From assembly GCA_905235495.1 (NCBI GenBank), contig CAJOMK010000085.1, positions 1-5,612 of the forward strand: 5,612 bases of DNA. The letters are read 5' to 3'. Shown one piece after another: positions 1 through 5,539 of the stretch. Both the position numbers and the translations under genes were made by a program. The notes under the pieces were generated by a model. That model was not told the DNA's origin, searched no databases, and worked only from the letters and a program-made list of their open reading frames with translations. The DNA is from an uncultured Methanobrevibacter sp. (GTDB lineage Archaea > Methanobacteriota > Methanobacteria > Methanobacteriales > Methanobacteriaceae). Numbering within the stretch: the stretch's first letter is position 1; each line of letters begins with the position of its first letter.

Positions 1-1
1 A

Positions 2-133
2 GGACTTGTTCTTGCAATGATGCCACACCCAGAAAGGGCTACTACCAAACTATTAGGTTCAGACAATGGTCTTGAATTCTTTAAAGGTATGTTAGATAGC
101 ATTAAACTATCTAAAAACCTATTAATCCAATAA
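2..133 (+). CDS. purQ: Phosphoribosylformylglycinamidine synthase subunit PurQ, C-terminal end (partial)
   Basis: Only the last 43 codons are present; the 5' part lies before the window. The visible peptide begins GLVLAMMPHPERATTKLLGS and ends NLLIQ. The MMPHPER motif is the hallmark of the PurQ class I glutamine amidotransferase: its His and Glu (residues 9 and 11 of the fragment) would be two members of the Cys-His-Glu catalytic triad, with the Cys outside the window. The following LGSDNGLEFFKGML stretch matches the normal PurQ tail. By family knowledge, PurQ hydrolyses glutamine and passes ammonia to PurL to make FGAM in purine synthesis, in the cytoplasm. The final ~41 bases are repeated downstream of the stop codon. 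Another class I amidotransferase is possible, but the HPERA plus LGS(D)xG tail favours PurQ. Confidence 0.85.
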   Translation, partial: GLVLAMMPHPERATTKLLGSDNGLEFFKGMLDSIKLSKNLLIQ

Positions 134-186
134 TAAGGATTATATTAGATAGCATTTAAACTATCTAAAAACCTATTAATCCAATA
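92..186 (+). repeat. Direct repeat of the purQ 3' end, each copy carrying a hairpin
   Basis: Bases 92-132 (last codons of purQ into its stop) recur at 145-186 with a single extra T, an offset of 53 bases. Each copy holds a perfect 8-bp inverted repeat, TTAGATAG and CTATCTAA, around a 7- or 8-base loop. A GGATTA at 137-142 between the copies can pair with TAATCC in copy 1 (123-128) or in copy 2 (177-182), so two folds compete. The second copy is noncoding and lies just before the cobA promoter region. It may act in transcript 3'-end formation or be a fossil tandem duplication. Confidence 0.85.
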
Positions 187-190
187 TAAA
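183..190 (+). promoter_or_regulatory. Possible TATA box for cobA
   Basis: The AATATAAA motif lies 58-65 bases before the cobA start. An archaeal start site about 25 bases downstream would fall near 210 and give a leader of about 35-40 bases. No clear BRE is visible and the spacer is A/T-rich throughout, so this is only a candidate. It does fit the 114-base gap from purQ, which suggests cobA can be transcribed on its own. Confidence 0.35.
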
Positions 191-247
191 ACTAATTCAA
201 ATCATTTAAAATTTAATTCATTTTAATTATCAAAAAAGGAAGATAAC

Positions 248-961
248 ATGCCAGTATATTTAATAGGTTCAGGTCCCGGAGACCCTGATTTAATAACATT
301 GAAAGCTGTAAAAGCATTGAATAAAGCAGATGTTGTTTTATATGACTATTTAGCTAATGAAGAAATATTAAAGCATGCTCCAGATGATGCAAAACTCATC
401 TATGTAGGAAAAAAGGCTGGAGAACATTATAAGACTCAGGATGAAATCAATGAATTAATTATTCAAGAGGCAAAAGAGCATGAAAATGTTGTAAGGCTAA
501 AAGGTGGAGATCCATTCGTATTCGGTAGAGGTGGAGAGGAACTCTTAGCCCTTGCAGCTGAAAACATAGACTTTGAAGTAATTCCCGGAGTTACTTCAGC
601 TATAGGTGCACCTACAAGCATAGCATTTCCTATAACCCATAGGGCTGTTGCAACCTCATTTACAGTTGTTACAGGTCATGAAGACCCAACCAAAGCAGAC
701 AAGCAAGTAAAATGGGACTATACTGCAGATACATTGATTATCCTTATGGGAATTGGAAACATCAAGGAAAACACTGAAGAAATCATGAAATACAGAGACC
801 CAGATACCCCTGCATGTGCCATTGAAAGTGGCACACTTCCAAATGAAAGGGTTGTATTTGGAACCCTTGGAACAATAGTTGACAAGGAAATAAACACACC
901 GGCAATACTTGTAATTGGTGATGTCATAAACGTATTTAAAGAAATTAATGGAATTGAATAA
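248..961 (+). CDS. cobA: Uroporphyrinogen-III C-methyltransferase (SUMT)
   Basis: A 237-residue SAM-dependent tetrapyrrole methyltransferase of normal single-domain length. Seen in the sequence: the N-terminal glycine-rich loop GSGPGDP (7-13), LYDYLAN (31-37), the signature RLKGGDPFVFGRGGEE (83-98), PGVTSA (113-118), PITHR (128-132), MGIGNI (167-172) and a C-terminal AIESGT...TLGTI...PAILVIGDV segment. By family knowledge it transfers two methyl groups from SAM to C2 and C7 of uroporphyrinogen III, giving precorrin-2, the branch point to cobamides, coenzyme F430 and sirohaem. There is no fused HemD or CysG part; HemD is encoded separately at 4690. The ATG start follows an AAGGAAG ribosome binding site (236-242) with a 5-base spacer. 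The stop codon sits inside the first of a set of palindromic repeats. Related CobI/CbiL-type methylases are less likely given the strong SUMT signature. Confidence 0.96.
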   Translation: MPVYLIGSGPGDPDLITLKAVKALNKADVVLYDYLANEEILKHAPDDAKLIYVGKKAGEHYKTQDEINELIIQEAKEHENVVRLKGGDPFVFGRGGEELLALAAENIDFEVIPGVTSAIGAPTSIAFPITHRAVATSFTVVTGHEDPTKADKQVKWDYTADTLIILMGIGNIKENTEEIMKYRDPDTPACAIESGTLPNERVVFGTLGTIVDKEINTPAILVIGDVINVFKEINGIE

Positions 962-1099
962 TTCCAAACACTATAAAAAATAAAGGAAATTAAATAATTC
1001 AGAAAAATACTATGAAAAAAATAAGGGAATTGAATAATTCCCATTTTACTATTTTTCAAAAAACTTGAAAATTCATTTTGTGACAAATATTGAATAATT
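950..1099 (+). repeat. Tandem palindromic repeats starting at the cobA stop codon
   Basis: The 16-mer GGAATTGAATAATTCC occurs at 950-965, spanning the cobA stop codon, and again at 1026-1041, where it extends to a GGG...CCC palindrome at 1025-1042. A degenerate copy, GGAAATTAAATAATTC, is at 985-1000, and the core ATTGAATAATT recurs at 1089-1099. The exact copies form a 6-7 bp stem with loop GAAT. The linkers between copies are A-rich and share an ACTATRAAAAAA-like segment. This appears to be repeated duplication of the gene's 3' end and may help define the transcript end. Confidence 0.85.
1053..1071 (+). terminator. Possible 3'-end stem-loop after cobA
   Basis: TTTTCAA (1053-1059) and TTGAAAA (1065-1071) form a 7-bp stem with a 5-base loop, next to the T-rich stretch 1044-1056. 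Archaeal termination depends mainly on U-rich tracts, so the short T runs here with the palindromes upstream could end cobA transcription. The stem is A/T-only apart from one G-C pair and may be chance. Confidence 0.3.
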
Positions 1100-1133
1100 A
1101 TCATTAGGAATATTTAATGAATCTGGTGAAAAA

Positions 1134-1745
1134 ATGAATAGGAAAACAATAGGCATTGGATTATTGTCCCTTGCATTAATAATTTTGATTATTTTGGTGG
1201 AAACCAACTTAATAGCTAGTTTTGATTCTGCAGTCTATAATTTACTTAGCTCAAACATGAGTGACGGTTTAACTAATATTGTAAAGTCAATAACCTTTTT
1301 TGGTGATGTGAAATTTATAGTTCCTGTCTTAATATTATCAGTGATAATTGGAGCTGCCCTAAATGAAATTAAATCAGGAGCCATAGTTGCAATTTTTGTA
1401 ATTGTCAGTGACTTAATTAAGACCATATTGAAAATCATTATCCATAGGCCAAGACCTGAAGTATTGCATTTAGTCCAAGAGGGAGGATTTTCATTTCCAA
1501 GTGGCCACACAATAGCTGCTGCATCATTAAGCGGAATATTGATCTATCTTATCCTAAAGAGTGAAATGAACAAGAATCTAAAAATTGTCCTCTCATCCAT
1601 TTTGGCATTGATGGCACTATTGGTCGGTTTAAGTAGAGTCTACTTAGGGGTCCACTATGCCAGTGATGTTTTAGGAGGATTCATAATCTCATCAATATTA
1701 CTTTTGACTCTAATTAGTATTAATGAGAAAAATGAATATTTTTAA
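1134..1745 (+). CDS. PAP2-family (phosphatidic acid phosphatase type 2) membrane phosphatase
   Basis: A 203-residue integral membrane protein with the full three-part PAP2 signature: KX6RP at 100-108 (KIIIHRPRP), PSGH at 122-125, and SRX5HX3D at 167-178 (Ser167, Arg168, His174, Asp178). His125 and His174 would be the catalytic pair. Hydrophobic segments lie near 5-24, 60-76, 81-100, 128-142, 150-166 and 180-196, giving the usual six-helix layout with the active site on the outer face. The family dephosphorylates lipid phosphates. In a methanogen with a glycan wall, recycling of polyprenyl diphosphate carriers (PgpB/UppP2-like) or archaetidylglycerol-phosphate hydrolysis are both plausible; sequence alone does not decide. 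The ATG start has a good GGTGA site at 1125-1129 with a 4-base spacer. It lies 172 bases after cobA, so co-transcription is uncertain. Confidence 0.93.
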   Translation: MNRKTIGIGLLSLALIILIILVETNLIASFDSAVYNLLSSNMSDGLTNIVKSITFFGDVKFIVPVLILSVIIGAALNEIKSGAIVAIFVIVSDLIKTILKIIIHRPRPEVLHLVQEGGFSFPSGHTIAAASLSGILIYLILKSEMNKNLKIVLSSILALMALLVGLSRVYLGVHYASDVLGGFIISSILLLTLISINEKNEYF

Positions 1746-1924
1746 TTAAAAAACTAAAAAAAATATAAAATTTATTTAGAATTACCTTAATTCAAATAAC
1801 AATGCAAGAATTAAAAAATCAGATAAAATACATATCTAAAAATAAAAATAAAGACAATAATGGCGAAAAAAACTAAAATTTTTCAATACATTTAAATATT
1901 ATTAAAGAGAAATTTAATTTTAAC

Positions 1925-1940
1925 TTAAATATACTTTATA
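1925..1940 (+). promoter_or_regulatory. Possible TATA box for the DUF4013-type gene
   Basis: TTAAATATA (1925-1933), followed by TTTATA, is TATA-like. A start site about 25 bases on would be near 1955-1960, downstream of the first possible GTG start (1949). This favours translation starting further in, near the GAGG at 1966-1969. The rest of the 203-base spacer from 1746 is A/T-rich with no other clear element. Confidence 0.35.
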
Positions 1941-1948
1941 GTGTATGA

Positions 1949-2763
1949 GTGAATTTAATTAAAAAGAGGCGTTTAATTATAGAATTAGGTGAAATTATTA
2001 GTGATGCAATTAAGTATCCATTAAATAATGTAAAAGTGCTTTTAATCTATATTGTACCCAGTATTGTTATGACTTTAGATGAGTTAGAAGCGTTCTGGGA
2101 AGAGTTAGCAGAAACTGATATTGTACCCAGTATTGTTATGACTTTAGTCTTAGTCTTTAGTGGTGTAGGACTCATTGGTGCATCCGAAGTTACTGGTCTT
2201 GCAGCAGGTGGACTCAGCTTTGTAGGAATCATTGGACTCATTATTGCAATATGTATAGAGCTCTTAATTGAAGGATATATGCTAGATGTTATCAAATTTA
2301 GTATTGATAGAGATGCAGGTGCTCCAGATATTGATTTCAGTAGACAAGTAACCAATGGTACCAAATACATCATTTTAGCTATTATATACTTCATCATACC
2401 AGTCATCGTTATAGCATTACTTTCAAAATGGCAAGTAGCAGCTGCAATCATTGGACTATATTATTCATCATATTTGGATTAGCATTCTTAATAGCTATCT
2501 GCAAATTAGCTGAAACTGAAAGTTTAGGTGCAGTTTTAAATATCGGTGAAGCAATTAAGGACATCAGCAAAGTAGGTATTGTTAAAATCTTAGCAATTCT
2601 CGTTGTTTTCCTTATTCTTTCAATTATCGTAGGTTTTATTGTATCCCTCTTCGGTGACGGTACTATCGGCGGAATCATTGGTGCAATCATCGACGCAATT
2701 TGTACCCTATACTTAACCTTCTTCTACAACAGAGCTATCGGTTTAGCATATTCTGACACATAA
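1949..2763 (+). pseudogene. DUF4013-type multipass membrane protein gene, frameshifted and with an internal insertion
   Basis: Two overlapping reading frames form one family member. The first (1949-2482) starts with GEIISDAIKYPL, continues through helices and YMLDVIKFSIDRDAGAPDIDF, and stops after IIGLYYSSYLD. The second frame carries the rest: LFIIFGLAFLIAICKLAETE, NIGEAIKDISKVG, two helices, and NRAIGLAYSDT at the end. Stepping back one base near 2458 joins them smoothly into about 271 residues, so one base was probably lost there. There is also a 23-residue insert containing an acidic DELEAFWEELAETD stretch between two copies of IVPSIVMTL, breaking the first helix pair. The GTG at 1949 lacks a ribosome binding site, whereas GAGG (1966-1969) is followed by ATA, not ATG. 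The function of the family is unknown; it is typical of methanogen genomes as multicopy membrane proteins. DUF4013 is my recognition from pattern. A sequencing error could explain the frameshift. Confidence 0.75.
2049..2147 (+). repeat. 30-bp perfect direct repeats flanking a 39-bp insert
   Basis: Bases 2049-2078 and 2118-2147 are identical, 69 bases (23 codons) apart and in frame. The 39 bases between them are unique, encode an acidic, amphipathic stretch, and contain a loose 7-codon internal repeat (DELEAFW / EELAETD). Removing one repeat plus the insert restores a continuous hydrophobic helix, so the insertion is the derived state. Confidence 0.95.
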
Positions 2764-2794
2764 GTAACTAGATACAATATTTATTAAAAAACTC

Positions 2795-2830
2795 ATCACA
2801 ATTTGTGATAAGTATTTTTTTTCTTTTTTT
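2795..2830 (+). terminator. Stem-loop and T-tract terminator
   Basis: ATCACA (2795-2800) and TGTGAT (2804-2809) form a 6-bp stem with a 3-base loop, extendable past one mismatch. It is followed by eight Ts (2815-2822), a C and seven Ts (2824-2830). This is the clearest terminator in the window. It closes the DUF4013-type transcription unit 31 bases after its stop codon. Confidence 0.8.
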
Positions 2831-2895
2831 ATAAACAAAATTTGACTATTTCTCTTAAAAGTTTTAAAAATAATAATTTCTGATTTTGAAAATAA

Positions 2896-2917
2896 TAGTT
2901 TCAATGATATGAAACTA
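2896..2917. other. Inverted repeat in the convergent spacer
   Basis: TAGTTTCA (2896-2903) and TGAAACTA (2910-2917) form a perfect 8-bp stem with a 6-base loop, midway between two converging genes. It could be read from either strand as part of a two-way termination zone. One or two such stems are expected by chance in DNA this AT-rich, so support is limited. Confidence 0.45.
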
Positions 2918-2944
2918 ATAAACTAATTAAAAAAATAGAATTAT

Positions 2945-2978
2945 TAAAAAAAGAGCAAATAAAATAAAAAAAAAAAAA
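2945..2978 (-). terminator. T-tract terminator of the radical SAM gene
   Basis: On the - strand, 13 consecutive Ts (2966-2978) follow the stop codon directly. More T-rich bases come after them (2961-2964, and seven at 2946-2952 apart from the GAGC side). Poly-U tracts are the main intrinsic termination signal in archaea. No strong stem precedes the tract. Confidence 0.65.
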
Positions 2979-4493
2979 CTAATCTAAATTATTAGATCTG
3001 TTTAAAGCTTTTTTTATCCTAAATGTAATATATTGGGTTCCTCCACGCATAACACGCTTGAATTCAACCCAATCAAGATTTGCCAAGAAAGTCTTTACAA
3101 TATAGGCAAATGAGAAATAGTATTTGCTCATCAAATTGTCTCTCAACTTCTCTATTTCATTATGGTCTGCATAAGGATAATCTACAAGACAATTCAAATA
3201 ACCATCATCATTAAGCCATTTGGAGTAATCCTCTGTAATCAAATAGCCATTTTCCTTAGCCCATTCATAGAAACCAGTTCCTGGGAATGGCACAGCCTGT
3301 TGGAAGAAGCACATATCAGGATAGACAGATTGAGCAAACTTATAGGTTTCATCAATTGTTTCAAGACTGTCTCCTGTAAGACCAATCATAAAGCAACCGA
3401 ATACCTTAATGTCCAGCTTTCTTGCATTTTCTGCAAATGCCTTGGATTGTTCAAGAGTTATTCCCTTCTTGATTTCATTCAAGACATCCTGATTTCCAGA
3501 TTCATAACCACATACAAGCAATCTGCAACCGGCATCCTTCATTTTCTTCATGGTTTCAAAAGTCAAGTCAACCCTTGTATTGCAGGACCATACAGGTTTC
3601 AAACCTCTTTTGATGATTTCATCACAGAACTCAATGACTCTTGGCTGATTTACAGTGAATGTATCATCTTCAATGAAAATCTCTTTAATCTCAGGAAGCT
3701 CTTTGAGGATATATTCAAATTCATCTGCCAAGTCACTTACGGACCTTGTTCTGTATATCCTTCCACCCATTGTAGAGGGATAGCTGCAGAAATTGCATTG
3801 GTTCGGACATCCTCTGGAGGATACAATCTGAATCATAGGCTTTTGAGCGAATGCATAGGCATAATCATCAAAGTTCAAATACTTCTCGTAAACCTTGGAA
3901 ACATAAGGAAGACTATCCAAATCTTCAAGTGGGTCTCTATCTTCAGTATGTTCAATGGAAAAATCAATAGAATCAGACAATAGGTTTACATCATCTAAAC
4001 TGGCAATATTAACACCATCAGAATTTACCCTATAGGAAACTCCCTTAACTGATGATGCATCTTCGGAAGCTATCAACTCGCCAACAGTATAGTCATACTC
4101 CTGACGAAGAATATAATCAATTCCTAAGCACTCATTAAGCATCGCATCAGGGAGAATGGTTGCATGAGTTCCTCCAATCATTATTTTAGCCTTAGGATAA
4201 GCCTTTTTAATCGCATTTATTACCTTATAATCATAAGCACAGGTAGGAGTTGTTACTTCAGCCATGATATAGTCTGGCTCATATCCCTTCACTTCTTCGA
4301 TTGTATCCTCAATTGAATAGGCCTTTGTAATGCAGTCTACCAATTTGCATTCATATCCTTCCTTTTCACACACTCCAACACAGTATGCCAGCCAGTAAGG
4401 ATAATACAAAGTACCTGACTTGGTCTTTTCAGGCCATCTGCTTGCCCTGCTTATATTGAATTCATATGGTAAGTTTAAAAATAATATTTTCAT
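2979..4493 (-). CDS. B12-binding-domain radical SAM protein (class B type, substrate unknown)
   Basis: About 504 residues. Numbered from the upstream GTG (subtract 3 for the ATG start): an N-terminal B12-binding Rossmann-like domain at about 4-150 with KILFLNLPYEF, SRASRWPEK, YPYWLAY (34-40) and the GGTHATILPD motif (110-119). The radical SAM core follows with CPNQCNFC, Cys232, Cys236 and Cys239 in the CX3CX2C pattern that binds the [4Fe-4S] cluster and SAM. Then come IEDDTF (277-282), GYESGNQDVL (332-341), and FPGTGFYEWAKENGYL near 406-421. The layout resembles the BchE/HpnJ group, which methylate or rearrange unactivated carbon, often in lipids or tetrapyrroles. A DXHXXG cobalamin-ligand motif is not evident, as in many of these proteins. 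I chose the ATG at 4491-4493 because GTGAT just upstream (4498-4502) is a ribosome binding site with 4-base spacing. Divergent from hemD. Confidence 0.9.
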   Translation of the reverse strand: MKILFLNLPYEFNISRASRWPEKTKSGTLYYPYWLAYCVGVCEKEGYECKLVDCITKAYSIEDTIEEVKGYEPDYIMAEVTTPTCAYDYKVINAIKKAYPKAKIMIGGTHATILPDAMLNECLGIDYILRQEYDYTVGELIASEDASSVKGVSYRVNSDGVNIASLDDVNLLSDSIDFSIEHTEDRDPLEDLDSLPYVSKVYEKYLNFDDYAYAFAQKPMIQIVSSRGCPNQCNFCSYPSTMGGRIYRTRSVSDLADEFEYILKELPEIKEIFIEDDTFTVNQPRVIEFCDEIIKRGLKPVWSCNTRVDLTFETMKKMKDAGCRLLVCGYESGNQDVLNEIKKGITLEQSKAFAENARKLDIKVFGCFMIGLTGDSLETIDETYKFAQSVYPDMCFFQQAVPFPGTGFYEWAKENGYLITEDYSKWLNDDGYLNCLVDYPYADHNEIEKLRDNLMSKYYFSFAYIVKTFLANLDWVEFKRVMRGGTQYITFRIKKALNRSNNLD

Positions 4494-4529
4494 TAATATC
4501 ACGATAATTATAATTTAATAAATAGATAA

Positions 4530-4554
4530 AATTTATACATATTTTTATACATAT
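4530..4554 (-). promoter_or_regulatory. Candidate TATA region for the radical SAM gene, with a 10-bp repeat
   Basis: TTATACATAT occurs at 4533-4542 and 4545-4554, 12 bases apart; on the - strand each copy reads as a GTATAA-type TATA element. A start site 25 bases downstream would leave a leader of roughly 15-30 bases before the ATG at 4493. Either copy could be the promoter, or the pair could be a regulator site. The whole region is nearly pure A/T. Confidence 0.4.
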
Positions 4555-4565
4555 ATAATTTAGAT

Positions 4566-4596
4566 ATAAGTATTATATAAATTTAAATAAGTATTA
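4566..4596 (+). promoter_or_regulatory. Candidate TATA region for hemD, with a 10-bp repeat
   Basis: TATATAAAT (4574-4582) is a good archaeal TATA box. It sits between two copies of ATAAGTATTA, at 4566-4575 and 4587-4596, spaced 21 bases, or about two helical turns. The predicted start site near 4605 leaves a leader of about 85 bases. The flanking repeats could bind a regulator, but this is inferred from spacing only. Confidence 0.4.
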
Positions 4597-4689
4597 AATG
4601 ATTTTAATCAAAATAGTAAAAATAAATATCTAAAGAACAATAAATAAATCAATAGGATAAATTAATCCTAATCTCAAGATGTGGAAAAT

Positions 4690-5466
4690 ATGGTAAAGAG
4701 AATAGCTGTTACAAGACCTGAAGAAAGATCTAAAGCTGCAAAAGAATTCATAGAAAACTATGGGGCAGAAGCGGTTATAGTGCCAACATTGGAATTGAAA
4801 TTGGAAAACACAGATTCATTAAAGGATTTAATAAAGAGATTCGGTGAATTGGACTGGTTGATATTTACATCAGTAAGTTCAATCGATTCAATTTTCAAGT
4901 TTTATCCAAACTTTGTTGAGAGTTTGAATTCTGAATGTAAGATTGCAACCATTGGTACAAAAACTGCGGAAGTTGCTATGACTAAAAGACTCCATATAGA
5001 TATCATACCAAAAGATTATACTGCTGAAGGTCTCATTGAAGAATTTAAAAGAATCGACTTAAATAATAAAATTGTTGGCGTCCCCCGTACATTTTCTGCA
5101 AGGACTATTTTATCTGAAGAACTCAAAAGCATGGGGGCCAAAGTCATCTTGGCAGAAAGCTATAAATCAGTGATTCCAGAAGACACTGAAGAGATTGAAA
5201 ATCTGATTGGTGAAATCATTGATGAAAAGATAGATGGAATCACATTCACAAGTCCCCTTACTGTGGTGAACCTGTTCAAGATAGCAAAAGATGATGAAAA
5301 GGATAAGTTGGTTGAAAAACTATCAAGTTCCACACTTACAGTAGCTATTGGACCAATCACAGGAAATATTCTTGACGAATACAATGTAAAGCACATTTAT
5401 CCTGAAAGATATACAGTAAAAGACATGATTGACTTGATGTTTAGAGAATTGAACAATCAAAATTAG
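4690..5466 (+). CDS. hemD: Uroporphyrinogen-III synthase
   Basis: About 258 residues, normal for HemD. Two Rossmann-like domains joined by two strands are recognisable. The N-terminal VKRIAVTRPEERSK starts domain 1, which is then left at VPTLELK (31-37). Domain 2 includes DWLIFTSVSSID (55-66), IATIGTKTAE (85-94), KDYTAEGLIEEF (108-119), GVPRTFSARTILSEEL (130-145) and ESYKSVIP (156-163). The chain returns through DGITFTSPLTVVNLF (182-196), VAIGPITGNIL (218-228) and ERYTVKDMIDLM (239-250). These are the family's few conserved patches. It cyclises hydroxymethylbilane, flipping ring D, to give uroporphyrinogen III, the substrate of CobA in this window. I chose the ATG at 4690 because GGA (4683-4685) lies just before it; the in-frame GTG at 4681 would add three residues but has no upstream ribosome binding site. 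It may be followed by the glycosyltransferase gene in the same direction, 73 bases on. Confidence 0.93.
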   Translation: MVKRIAVTRPEERSKAAKEFIENYGAEAVIVPTLELKLENTDSLKDLIKRFGELDWLIFTSVSSIDSIFKFYPNFVESLNSECKIATIGTKTAEVAMTKRLHIDIIPKDYTAEGLIEEFKRIDLNNKIVGVPRTFSARTILSEELKSMGAKVILAESYKSVIPEDTEEIENLIGEIIDEKIDGITFTSPLTVVNLFKIAKDDEKDKLVEKLSSSTLTVAIGPITGNILDEYNVKHIYPERYTVKDMIDLMFRELNNQN

Positions 5467-5539
5467 ATTAATAATATCAGAATATTAAAAAAACAAATCA
5501 CATTATAATCATAACTAAATATTTAAGGGAGGAATTTCT

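Noticed and set aside
134..247. Cobalamin riboswitch before cobA
   Set aside because: The spacer is only 114 bases, almost all A/T apart from the repeat, with no B12-box-like GC-rich conserved element.
950..1099. CRISPR-like short repeat array
   Set aside because: Only two exact copies and two degenerate ones, repeats of 11-18 bases, linkers that resemble each other, and the first copy lies in coding sequence. No cas genes nearby.
718..1104. - strand open frame over the end of cobA
   Set aside because: It is a shadow of cobA running into repeats, without a ribosome binding site or recognisable motif.
1802..1876. 24-codon ORF, lysine/asparagine-rich, beginning MQELKNQIKYISK
   Set aside because: It has no ribosome binding site, its composition simply reflects A-rich spacer DNA, and it lies in a 200-base A/T-rich gap. 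A TATA-like AATATAAAATTTA upstream near 1763-1775 is not enough.
2440..2482. Programmed -1 frameshifting joining the two DUF4013 frames
   Set aside because: There is no slippery heptamer or clear downstream structure, and the gene carries other lesions, so loss of one base is simpler.
3162..3983. Long + strand open frame of 273 codons
   Set aside because: It is antisense to the radical SAM gene, has no domain-like pattern, and is rich in Ile, Cys and Phe as expected for a shadow frame.
4494..4502. GTG start for the radical SAM gene, three codons upstream
   Set aside because: That GTG is part of a GTGAT ribosome binding site correctly spaced for the ATG at 4491-4493, and MKILFLNLP is the usual family beginning.
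5472..5487. TAATAT/ATATTA stem after hemD as a terminator
   Set aside because: It is a six-pair A/T-only stem followed by As, not Ts, on the transcribed strand; such stems are expected by chance here.
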